From: a virus
Virus record (IMG/VR): IMGVR_UViG_3300034279_000601
Span: 1 to 22,018 of that record
Strand: one strand, 5' to 3'
DNA length: 22,018 nucleotides
Both the position numbers and the translations under genes were made by a program. The notes beneath the pieces were generated by a model, which was not told the DNA's origin, made no database searches, and saw only the letters and a list, made by a program, of their open reading frames with translations. Numbering within the stretch: the first letter of the stretch is position 1; every line of letters begins with the position of its first letter. This document shows, in pieces, positions 6,361-12,424 of this stretch.

Positions 6361-6513
6361 ATGGAAATCACCGTAAAACTCACTCAAGAACAAGCCAACG
6401 GTTTGCTGCAACTCATCGACATTGCAGTCAAAGCTGGAGGCATTCAAAACGCCAAAGTTGCTTTGCCGCTTGTTGATCTAATCGTCAACGCCGCACAACC
6501 TAAATCCGAGTAA
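6361..6513 (+). CDS. 50-residue small protein, function unknown
   Basis: MEITVKLTQEQANGLLQLID then IAVKAGGIQNAKVALPLVDL is a beta strand followed by two helices. The ATG lies one base after the preceding stop codon, and the gene's own TAA shares an A with the next ATG (TAATG), so it fits a coupled gene chain. A longer frame starting at 6319 would overlap the upstream gene and is less likely. The pattern of a short strand plus LIDxAVKAGGxxxA recurs in small phage proteins I recall. The next gene looks like a relative with a similar strand-then-helix plan, so the pair may be an old duplication. Confidence 0.75.
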   Translation: MEITVKLTQEQANGLLQLIDIAVKAGGIQNAKVALPLVDLIVNAAQPKSE

Positions 6514-6686
6514 TGCAAATACTGACGCTGAACCTCGACCCCGTATCCGCCAAGGCTCTGATTGCGAACCTTCAAGTCGCGATCAGAGTCAATGGCTGGG
6601 ACGTTGCTCGTACTGCGGCGCCGATCATCGACGAACTCCTGCGACAAGAAGCGGAGTTCAAAGCCTCTCAAGCCAAACCTGAGTAA
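6513..6686 (+). CDS. 57-residue small protein, possible relative of its upstream neighbour
   Basis: The ATG at 6513 overlaps the upstream stop in TAATG, and the reading frame runs 58 codons to a TAA at 6684-6686 that again overlaps the next ATG. The protein begins MQILTLNLDPVSAKALIANL, then QVAIRVNGWDVARTAAPIID, and ends KASQAKPE. The previous protein ends AAQPKSE and also starts with a short amphipathic strand, a helix and a later helix, so the two may be diverged copies. No function is recognisable. Confidence rests on the double start/stop overlap and the coherent composition. Confidence 0.7.
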   Translation: MQILTLNLDPVSAKALIANLQVAIRVNGWDVARTAAPIIDELLRQEAEFKASQAKPE

Positions 6687-6859
6687 TGGAACCAACGAAC
6701 AACGGTAGTGCCAGCCCAGGGTTAAGCCTAGCAGCAGCAGCAGGTGCTACCGCTGCATCATTCCTGCCAATCCTCACCGACTGGGTTAGACTTATAACCG
6801 CAGTGGTTGGCTTAGTTTGCGCCTGTTACGCCGCATATCGCTTATTTCGATCCAAATGA
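6686..6859 (+). CDS. Small membrane protein, holin-like candidate
   Basis: This frame of 57 residues starts at an ATG overlapping the upstream stop (TAATG) and ends in an ATGA overlap with the next gene. The N-terminus is polar (MEPTNNGSASPG). It is followed by an Ala-rich segment (LSLAAAAGATAASFLPIL) and a clear transmembrane segment (WVRLITAVVGLVCACYAAYR), then a short basic tail ending in RSK. One or two membrane spans plus a basic tail is the usual layout of small phage holins or antiholins. Its placement beside another small membrane protein and a lipoprotein supports a role in lysis, but no holin family was recognised. Confidence 0.7.
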   Translation: MEPTNNGSASPGLSLAAAAGATAASFLPILTDWVRLITAVVGLVCACYAAYRLFRSK

Positions 6860-7050
6860 AAAACACAAAAACAACTCTCGCTGGCATTGGTGCAATCCTT
6901 ATCGCTGTTGGAGGCGCCCTACGGGCCACCTTCGACGCCGATCCCAGCACCAACATCGACATCGCTTCGACCATTGCAGCGGTGACCGCCGGCATCGGTC
7001 TTATAATGGCCAAGGACGCCGAGAAGACTCCTGTCGTTCCTCCGGTTTGA
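6856..7050 (+). CDS. Small two-span membrane protein, holin or lysis-region candidate
   Basis: This 64-residue protein, MKNTKTTLAGIGAILIAVGG..., has two hydrophobic segments (about residues 8-22 and 37-51) separated by a short polar loop containing DADPSTNID, and a polar tail MAKDAEKTPVVPPV. Small proteins with a KTT.AG.GA.L..... start and a GIGLI.AKDA end are common in phage genomes beside lysis genes; I recall this pattern but no proven function. The ATG at 6856 overlaps the upstream stop (ATGA), which favours it over an in-frame start at 6817. It is followed by a gene starting at an overlapping TTG. With the upstream membrane protein it could form a holin/antiholin-type pair. Confidence 0.8.
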   Translation: MKNTKTTLAGIGAILIAVGGALRATFDADPSTNIDIASTIAAVTAGIGLIMAKDAEKTPVVPPV

Positions 7051-7214
7051 ACTGGATCTACCAACTCGTGAAGGCTCTCTTGGATTTTCTCCGAGAGACG
7101 CCTGCACCAAAAGTGGAAGATGGAAATGCACCAAAGCCTCTCAAGAACGATTTGGCTGCTCGTGTTGCCGATCTGCCTGGGTTGCCAGCAGACGAAGGTA
7201 ATCCTCGTTCCTAG
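7047..7214 (+). CDS. 55-residue protein with TTG start, function unknown
   Basis: A frame of 56 codons starts at a TTG that overlaps the upstream stop (TTGA, 7047-7050) and ends at the TAG at 7212-7214. It begins MNWIYQLVKALLDFLRETPA, an amphipathic or weakly hydrophobic helix, followed by a polar part with KVEDGNAPKPLKNDLAARV. Its last 95 bases overlap the start of the lipoprotein gene in another reading frame. It lacks a convincing membrane span, so it does not look like a standard inner-membrane spanin despite the overlap. The rare start codon makes it less certain than its neighbours, but without it there would be a 69-base gap in an otherwise continuous chain. Confidence 0.6.
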   Translation: MNWIYQLVKALLDFLRETPAPKVEDGNAPKPLKNDLAARVADLPGLPADEGNPRS

Positions 7215-7344
7215 CGGTGATCCCGTGATGCTAGCAGAGCCCGTCCGCGCTCGCGTCTACGCGTTTGACAAGGACGGTAAACTCTCTGGGCCGAGTCGGG
7301 TTACCCTTCCAGCTGGGTGGTACGTACTACCGAAAGCCAAATGA
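7120..7344 (+). CDS. Small lipoprotein, possible outer-membrane lysis component
   Basis: This is a 74-residue protein with a signal peptide: a charged N-terminus (MEMHQSLSR), a hydrophobic core (TIWLLVLPICL) and a cleavage region LGCQQ, with Cys22 as the likely lipidated residue. Position -3 is Cys, so the lipobox is not ideal. The mature part is short and beta-like (VILVPSGDPVMLAEPVRARV, then GWYVLPK). I recall similar GDPV.LAEPV.A.V...GWY.LP proteins in phage lysis regions. The gene overlaps the previous one for 95 bases out of frame and ends in an ATGA overlap with the next. Size, lipidation and overlap resemble Rz1-type outer spanins, but it lacks their Pro-rich body, so that role is only a hypothesis. 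Confidence 0.75.
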   Translation: MEMHQSLSRTIWLLVLPICLGCQQTKVILVPSGDPVMLAEPVRARVYAFDKDGKLSGPSRVTLPAGWYVLPKAK

Positions 7345-7586
7345 TTACCTACCGAGGCCAGAAATTTGCCGGGTACAACAAGCCGAAGTCTACGCCAGGC
7401 GCCTCCAAGAAGTCCGCTGTCTTGGCTAAGGAGGGCGGGCAAGTAAAGCTCGTGCGCTTTGGTGATCCGAACATGACCATCAAGAAGCACATCCCGAAGA
7501 ACCGTAAAAGCTTTCGTGCCCGGCATGGTTGTGACACACCGGGCACGAAGCTCTCTGCGAAGCACTGGAGTTGCGCCGCCTGGTAG
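7341..7586 (+). CDS. Conserved small basic phage protein (KSFRARH family), function unknown
   Basis: This is an 81-residue basic protein. It contains MITYRGQKFAGYNKPKSTPG, then SAVLAKEGGQVKLVRFGDPN, then RKSFRARHGCD, and ends LSAKHWSCAAW. The layout YRG..F.GYNKP..TP....K.AVLAK.G..VKL.RFG....RKSFRARH......SA.YW matches, from memory, a small protein present in many podoviruses whose function is unknown. The ATG at 7341 overlaps the upstream stop (ATGA); an in-frame start at 7317 would lie inside the lipoprotein gene. It is the last gene of the rightward block, and its stop is one base from the stop of the convergent scaffold gene. A large inverted repeat (7509-7552) lies inside its 3' end. Confidence 0.88.
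   Translation: MITYRGQKFAGYNKPKSTPGASKKSAVLAKEGGQVKLVRFGDPNMTIKKHIPKNRKSFRARHGCDTPGTKLSAKHWSCAAW
7509..7552. repeat. Large inverted repeat within the last rightward gene
   Basis: AGCTTTCGTGCCCGG (7509-7523) and CCGGGCACGAAGCT (7538-7552 region, arm 7539-7552) are inverted copies apart from one bulged T, giving 14 pairs around a 15-base loop (7524-7538). It is 34 bases before the stop codon of the rightward block and 36 bases from that of the leftward scaffold gene. No T-run follows on either strand. Either transcript would carry the hairpin near its 3' end, so it may stop or protect converging transcripts. Confidence 0.85.
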
Positions 7587-7587
7587 C

Positions 7588-8835
7588 TCAGTACGCCGAC
7601 GGCAGCTCGTCGATCGCGTCTTCAGCACTCTTAGGAGCTATGCGCGTCGCAGTCGAAGTCCCCTCACCCTGACCGGGTTCCGAGGATCGGACCTTTCCAA
7701 CCTTCTTCTCCAACTCCGCTACCTTTTGCTGAAGACGGATCACTCGCAGGCGCTCACGGCCGTAGGCCCGAGCACGTAGGGCAACCTGTGCCTGAGCCTT
7801 CGTAATGAGGTCAACCTTGTCCTCGTAGCCCATGTCAGCATCGACGCCCTCGCCTTTCAGCGCGATTCGGATCAGCCGATCGCTCTCGTCCAGGAGCTTG
7901 TTGCCATCATCGTCACCATCTTCCCTACCGAACAGCTGCGGGTGGCTCTTTTCGTAATCCGAGAACTGCGATTCAAACAGCTCACGCGAACGAGATTGAC
8001 GTCCTTCCACCTGCTTCGATCGCTCAACCTCACGCTGCGCTCCCTTTTCCTTCCATTCAGCGATGGACTTATCGCGAGACTGAGTAAGTTCGAGTAACCG
8101 ACGGCGGTGGGCCATGATCTCGGGCGCAGCTGGCCCGAACGTCTCCTGAGCGATGATCGCGGCCTTGGCGACCGGCACGTTCAAAATCGCCATGATATCA
8201 TGGTGACTGGCGTCGCGCTCAGTGCCATCGGCATCAGTGACGCGGATTCCGTCAATATCGCCTAGGGCGGTCTGCCACGCTTCGCGCAGAGGGGTCTCGT
8301 ACTTCTGCTTGTACTCACCAGAACGCGTGTAGTTTAGATACCGCACCTCGGTGTCCAGCTCCTCGGCGTTCTTCCGGATGGAATCCATCTCGGCCTTCAG
8401 CGACTTAGTAGCCTCTTCGACTTCCTTCCGAGTGCCTTCGGACCTAGCACGCTCAAGCTCAGAGACCTTAGCCGCGAAATCATCGCGCTCTTTCTTGGTC
8501 AAGTCGTACTGCTCGCGGAACTGCTTGATGGACGTGGGCTCAGGCTTGGCGGGCTCAGCCTTAGCGGTCGGCGCTGCTTCATCCTTCTTGGGGGTGAACT
8601 TATCGAGGTTGAAAAAATCCTCGTTCTTGGGCTTGGCAAGGTCAGCAGGTGCAGGGGCCGTAACTTCTGGCGCGGATACCGCAGGCGCAGGAGCTATTTC
8701 TTGAGGAGCCTGCTGGGACGGTGACCCCATCGGGTTGTCCAGCCCACTGCCTTCAATGGCGTCAATGCCAGCAAACGCGTCAGCGTAATCCGCCCCGCGA
8801 TCAGTTGGGGCATCAGGTGATAATAGGATTCTCAT
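7588..8835 (-). CDS. Probable capsid scaffolding protein
   Basis: This is a 415-residue, highly charged, mostly helical protein. The first roughly 100 residues are Pro/Ala-rich and disordered (APAPAVSAPEVTAPAPADLA and a Lys/Pro/Glu linker). Residues about 105-165 form a coiled coil with many Lys/Glu/Asp/Arg repeats. A second helical region covers about 240-300, and a final coiled coil, RLQQKVAELEKKVGKV, precedes a polar tail. This composition and the position downstream of the portal gene fit a phage scaffolding protein, which would template capsid assembly and leave the finished head. It starts at an ATG overlapping the upstream stop (ATGA, 8832-8835). A tail or ejection protein is a less likely alternative. 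Its capsid partner at 2692-4287 is on the opposite strand. Confidence 0.7.
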   Translation of the reverse strand: MRILLSPDAPTDRGADYADAFAGIDAIEGSGLDNPMGSPSQQAPQEIAPAPAVSAPEVTAPAPADLAKPKNEDFFNLDKFTPKKDEAAPTAKAEPAKPEPTSIKQFREQYDLTKKERDDFAAKVSELERARSEGTRKEVEEATKSLKAEMDSIRKNAEELDTEVRYLNYTRSGEYKQKYETPLREAWQTALGDIDGIRVTDADGTERDASHHDIMAILNVPVAKAAIIAQETFGPAAPEIMAHRRRLLELTQSRDKSIAEWKEKGAQREVERSKQVEGRQSRSRELFESQFSDYEKSHPQLFGREDGDDDGNKLLDESDRLIRIALKGEGVDADMGYEDKVDLITKAQAQVALRARAYGRERLRVIRLQQKVAELEKKVGKVRSSEPGQGEGTSTATRIAPKSAEDAIDELPSAY

Positions 8836-9089
8836 TCGAGGTTTTGAGTGGTGGTCGGTTTTTCTTTCCGCATCTCTGCCAGCCCGTTGAGTTCATCAAT
8901 CAAGGCTTTAGCCCCCTGTCTGCGACAGTTGGCATTCCATCCATGTTGAGGATTCTCTGAGGCTGGCAGGTTCCAGCAGAAATTATTGAACGCAACGAGT
9001 AGGGCAGCTTGTAAGTCCTGATTATCCAGGAGGCGCTTAAGCTCGTTGAGGCGCTGTTGGTTTTTTTGAAACTCTTGTTTTGGGGTCAT
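8832..9089 (-). CDS. Small protein between portal and scaffold, function unknown
   Basis: This is an 85-residue protein starting MTPKQEFQKNQQRLNELKRL, a strongly helical, possibly coiled-coil N-terminus. A middle segment reads VAFNNFCWNLPASENPQHGW with two tryptophans, and a second helix ends GLAEMRKEKPTTTQNLE. It overlaps both neighbours by ATGA junctions (9086-9089 with the portal gene, 8832-8835 with the scaffold candidate), so it is clearly part of the same translation chain. No membrane segment or metal motif is evident. Position suggests a head-assembly accessory protein, which is inference only. Confidence 0.8.
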   Translation of the reverse strand: MTPKQEFQKNQQRLNELKRLLDNQDLQAALLVAFNNFCWNLPASENPQHGWNANCRRQGAKALIDELNGLAEMRKEKPTTTQNLE

Positions 9090-11359
9090 TGGTTGAGAAT
9101 ATTGGCCTGAGTCTTGAGATCCATGGCGGCAATGTCTGCGCGGGTAAGAGCGCCTTTACGCTGAGCTTCAGCGATCGTGCTAGCATTCTTGCGCTGCTGA
9201 TCTTGATCGAAGGCGACCTGCTTCTGAGTCCGCTTCTGTTCGGAGTTTGCCGCAGCAATTTGTGACTTGGACTGCGCGGTGATAAGCATCGCCTGGATCT
9301 TTGCAGCCGTCTCGGGGTCCATTCCGTTGCCAGCTGCGCCGGCTTCGGCCTGAGCCTGAGCCTGCTCTTGAAGGCGCTGCACGTAGCCCTTGATGTAGTT
9401 TGAAGCCTGGCCGATGCCGTCGTTGTAGAGCTTGATGTTCTGCTCCTGGCCCGGGTCCTGAGAGATTAACTGAATCTGCTCCTGGATATGCTGGATTACG
9501 TTGGCCAATCCCAGCACGCGATCCATCGTGGTCATGCCGCCACCTTCCTTTTCAATACGACCAATGGCGCCACCAAGCATCTGAAGCAGCGTCTGGATGT
9601 ACTCGGGGCGATTGAGTGCGCTTGCGATAACGACAGGTTGACCGTCGATAAGCGTGCCCCACGCCAGGGTAGCGCGTTCGACAGCCGGGGAGACCGGCTT
9701 GTTGTCGATCGGAGCCAAGCGATTTGCCAGAAGGGGATCATCAGTGTTGGCCTCGACATACATGTGCACAACCTCGGCCTGAGAATCCGGAGCTAGCAGC
9801 GGTCGGATAGCCATCAGGCGGTCAGCCTGAGCGATCTCCAGCATCTTGTTGCCGGAACCCATGACGCGCTCGGGCATGATGTCCCATGCGTCGAGGTTGT
9901 TCCAGACGGAGGGATCGACTCCGTCCGCCTCGCACTTGCGACGGAACTGTTTGCAGTCGGGATGGTCGATCGTGCAGAACCGGCGAGCGATCTCACGGTA
10001 CTGGAAATTCTGCTGAGTGTAGGCGCGTGTTAGCATGGAGCCCATCAGCGCGTTGGCGTTGTTCACGCGAGCCATAACCTCGGTAGCGGTCAGCTCTTTC
10101 GATGATCCGTCATTCACGTCCTGCGTGTAGGCAGCACTCGACTCAGACATGATCTGGCGGTGCATCGCCATAGCGCCGGACAGCATCGGGTAATCGACAA
10201 CGTGACGCTCAGATTGCGGAACCCAGGAGAGGCCCTCGGGAATCACGCCCATGTTCACCAGGTCGATCTTCTCCATCCGTTCCATGTCACCATCAGCGAC
10301 ATTGCGGAAGAGCCAGAGCATCTGCTCGAAGACTGAGTCGGTGAATTTACAACGCAGGCGATTTTGGAGGTGGCACACCGCATAAAGCAGGTAGCCAAGG
10401 GAACGCACCGAGTGCCAGCGGAACGGCGGAACCACAGCGCCGTCAGCGAACTGGATGTGCATCAGCTCAAAGATATCCCGGCCGTAACAGCGATCGCCGG
10501 CATCGAAGAGCCATTGGCCAGCGGTCTGCATATTACCGATCCCGCTGTTGTACTGGTCAACGATGATGCGGCGGCGCCAAGAAGGATCGTCGCTGGTCGT
10601 GTCTAGGAAGTAAAAATCGTAGCACCGCAGCACCGGAGTCGCATCGGAACCCCAGTAACCAGAGTTCTCCTTGAAGTCTTCCTCAACCTTTTCAGGGAAG
10701 TATTGGCCGGACCAATCGTTCACCTGGAGACTCGATGCCTCGCGCTGGATCATCGCGGCCAGCAGCTCGTTCACCAGCTTTAGGTTCCAGCCGGGATCGA
10801 CGTTCTCACCGCGAGTCATGCGGATTAGGTCCGCAGCTGTGAAGGAGGTGTAGATCGCGAAGTGCGACATATTCTCCATCGTGGTCAGCGTGTTCGTAGG
10901 AACCAGAATGTCTTCAGTTCCACGGGCCGACGGGCACCATTCACGGTCACGCAACCAAGTCACCGGCCCAATGCCGTGAAGAACCGTCGCGGCAAACTGA
11001 GATTCCAAGACCGTGGAATACTTCGGAGACCGCTTCATCACGCGGTTCAACTGCTTGGTGATGATGTTGCCCCACTCGGTGCGCTTATCCCGGGGGCCGG
11101 TATCAAGGCCCACAGAAAAGTAATTCTGAGGCTTCAGGAACGCGTTCGTAAACTGCTGGCGTGCCGCATGAATGATGCGCGTACCTTCCAGGAAGTTGAC
11201 GTTTGTCTGGATCTTGTTGTCGCGAGCCTCCTCTTCGCTGTATGGAGGATTACCGTTAAAGGTAGCGTTAATGCGAGCGCGATTGCGAGAACGAGGCTGT
11301 TCAGCCTCTAGCATCGCACTAACAACATTCCAGACTCTACTTGGTTCTTTGAAACTCAT
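9086..11359 (-). CDS. Portal protein, podovirus type
   Basis: This is a 757-residue protein. After MSFKEPSRVWNVVSAMLEAE and an N-terminal helical region it shows portal-like features. A long mixed wing/stem region includes SSAAYTQDVNDGSSKELTAT, then EVMARVNNANALMGSMLTRA, close to the ELTATEV..R signature of short-tailed phage portals. The C-terminal 130 residues are Gln/Ala-rich helices (EQAQAQAEAG, then KSQIAAANSEQKRTQKQVAF), as in the barrel or crown helices of large portal proteins. It forms the ring through which DNA enters and leaves the head and would dock the terminase encoded upstream. I chose the ATG at 11359, seven bases after the upstream stop; the frame extends to a GTG at 11416, but that would overlap the previous gene. 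Confidence 0.88.
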   Translation of the reverse strand: MSFKEPSRVWNVVSAMLEAEQPRSRNRARINATFNGNPPYSEEEARDNKIQTNVNFLEGTRIIHAARQQFTNAFLKPQNYFSVGLDTGPRDKRTEWGNIITKQLNRVMKRSPKYSTVLESQFAATVLHGIGPVTWLRDREWCPSARGTEDILVPTNTLTTMENMSHFAIYTSFTAADLIRMTRGENVDPGWNLKLVNELLAAMIQREASSLQVNDWSGQYFPEKVEEDFKENSGYWGSDATPVLRCYDFYFLDTTSDDPSWRRRIIVDQYNSGIGNMQTAGQWLFDAGDRCYGRDIFELMHIQFADGAVVPPFRWHSVRSLGYLLYAVCHLQNRLRCKFTDSVFEQMLWLFRNVADGDMERMEKIDLVNMGVIPEGLSWVPQSERHVVDYPMLSGAMAMHRQIMSESSAAYTQDVNDGSSKELTATEVMARVNNANALMGSMLTRAYTQQNFQYREIARRFCTIDHPDCKQFRRKCEADGVDPSVWNNLDAWDIMPERVMGSGNKMLEIAQADRLMAIRPLLAPDSQAEVVHMYVEANTDDPLLANRLAPIDNKPVSPAVERATLAWGTLIDGQPVVIASALNRPEYIQTLLQMLGGAIGRIEKEGGGMTTMDRVLGLANVIQHIQEQIQLISQDPGQEQNIKLYNDGIGQASNYIKGYVQRLQEQAQAQAEAGAAGNGMDPETAAKIQAMLITAQSKSQIAAANSEQKRTQKQVAFDQDQQRKNASTIAEAQRKGALTRADIAAMDLKTQANILNQ

Positions 11360-11366
11360 ATTGATC

Positions 11367-11759
11367 TCAGATTGCTTTCCGTTCCTGCGAAATCCAGCAT
11401 TTATCAGGCATTTCACGATCGCCTAGGTAACTCAATGGCACCCAGACCTTGAGCTTCAGGTAGCAGCCGCAGACTTCGCAGGTGCCAGCATTAGACTCAC
11501 CTTGAAGGATCATAGCCATGTCGTGGCGCAGTTGCTCCTGCTCAATGATAACCTCAGCGACAGTCTTCTCGATTGCGTCTGGCTTGGTGGGTTTGTTGTG
11601 CAGGCAGTGCAGACACGTATCAAGACGATGCTGCGCTACTGAGCGATCAACGGGAATACCGCCATCGCCCAGCCATTCCGCAAGAATCCTTACCCCTTGC
11701 GCCGTATTTTTAACCCTTTCCACCGCACGAGCGACAGCCTGATACCCTTGGTTGAGCAT
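11367..11759 (-). CDS. Cysteine-rich, probably zinc-binding phage protein
   Basis: From the ATG at 11759 this is a 130-residue protein. Residues 1-30 are helical (NQGYQAVARAVERVKN, then GVRILAEWLGDGG), followed by CLHCLHNK (Cys49, Cys52), a helical spacer and a C-terminal cluster CEVCGC (Cys94, Cys97, Cys99), with DKCW (Cys121) close to the end. The two CX2C pairs plus a C-terminal cysteine suggest one or two zinc sites. From memory, the CxxCG..LK.KV..P....DKCW ending is a recurring family in phages, function unknown. The frame can be extended to a GTG at 11825, which would overlap the previous gene by 116 bases instead of 50; neither start has a ribosome binding site, so the start is uncertain. 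It is the gene just before the portal gene. Confidence 0.78.
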   Translation of the reverse strand: MLNQGYQAVARAVERVKNTAQGVRILAEWLGDGGIPVDRSVAQHRLDTCLHCLHNKPTKPDAIEKTVAEVIIEQEQLRHDMAMILQGESNAGTCEVCGCYLKLKVWVPLSYLGDREMPDKCWISQERKAI

Positions 11760-11988
11760 TGGTTTGAGTGGATTGAGTTGTTGTTTGCTGGGGAAAACGA
11801 GCTTTTGTGTAGGCTTCCAGATCACTCACCGCTTGTTCAAATGACGATGGAAGGTGGTTGGCAATCCTGTGCTGCTGGATCAATCGCGCCATCGAATGAA
11901 AATCGTAATTCATCGGGTTTGGCGCGGTCCACTTGGTTGCGGGTTCGTAGAACTGCCATCCACCGTTTGGAAACGTGTTGTAATTCAT
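11710..11988 (-). CDS. Small phage protein, possible packaging or head accessory factor
   Basis: This is a 92-residue protein, MNYNTFPNGGWQFYEPATKW then APNPMNYDF, followed by a helical segment (SMARLIQQHRIANHL and FEQAVSDLEAYTKARF) and a Gln/Thr-rich tail ending SGCRSCGGKG. The start GGWQF..P.T.W..P.P...F......I..HR.AN resembles, from memory, a family placed near terminase and portal genes in environmental phages. The C-terminal CX2C is too small for a full zinc site by itself. It sits in the head/packaging operon, 12 bases after the SSB stop, and overlaps the following gene. It is one of the few candidates here for a small terminase subunit, but I see no helix-turn-helix, so that is weak. 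Confidence 0.75.
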   Translation of the reverse strand: MNYNTFPNGGWQFYEPATKWTAPNPMNYDFHSMARLIQQHRIANHLPSSFEQAVSDLEAYTKARFPQQTTTQSTQTNAQPRVSGCRSCGGKG

Positions 11989-12000
11989 GCTGCCTGATTT

Positions 12001-12420
12001 TTAAAACGGCAGATCATCGGCGTCGAGATCAGGCTTCGGCGCAGTCGGCGCGGACTCCTGGCGCGGCGCGGACGTGGCACCTTCGCTACGTTCCTTAAGA
12101 AACTGGAAGGTTTCGATCATAATCCGCGTGGTGGATCGCTTGTCTCCGGTCTTCTTGTCGTCCCACTCTTCCCGGGTTAGGCGCCCTTCAATCATCAACG
12201 GATTACCTTTCCTGACGTATTGAGCGAGCGTTTCAGCCTGCTTCCCGAACGCCTTGCACTCAGCAAAGTACACGTCTTCCTTTTCCTCACCGGCCTCGTT
12301 CTTCCAGCGGCGATTGACGGCCAAGCTCAGGTTGCAAACAGCAGTCCCTTTTGGAAGGTGTTTGAGTTCTACGTCTCGGGTGAGGTTGCCGATCAGGATG
12401 ACTTTGTTGAATGATGCCAT
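12001..12420 (-). CDS. ssb: Single-stranded DNA-binding protein (SSB)
   Basis: This 139-residue protein is a textbook bacterial-type SSB. It begins MASFNKVILIGNLTRDVELK and keeps the OB-fold landmarks GTAVCNLSLAVNRRW, DVYFAECKAFGKQAE and YVRKGNPLMIEGRL, with TTRIMIETFQFL. A short Ser/Pro/Ala linker leads to the acidic tail DLDADDLPF, which in SSBs recruits replication and repair partners. It coats single-stranded DNA and should work with the helicase and nuclease encoded at 499-2231. Its location is unusual, four bases downstream of the terminase stop within the packaging operon and on the same transcript as the portal gene. The C-terminal LPF tip suggests it can dock host replication proteins. 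Confidence 0.97.
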   Translation of the reverse strand: MASFNKVILIGNLTRDVELKHLPKGTAVCNLSLAVNRRWKNEAGEEKEDVYFAECKAFGKQAETLAQYVRKGNPLMIEGRLTREEWDDKKTGDKRSTTRIMIETFQFLKERSEGATSAPRQESAPTAPKPDLDADDLPF

Positions 12421-12424
12421 AAGG

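Noticed and set aside
10862-11311. A 149-codon plus-strand frame inside the portal gene
   Set aside because: It is antisense to a well-supported portal gene, has an Arg-rich random composition and no ribosome binding site or neighbour to couple with.
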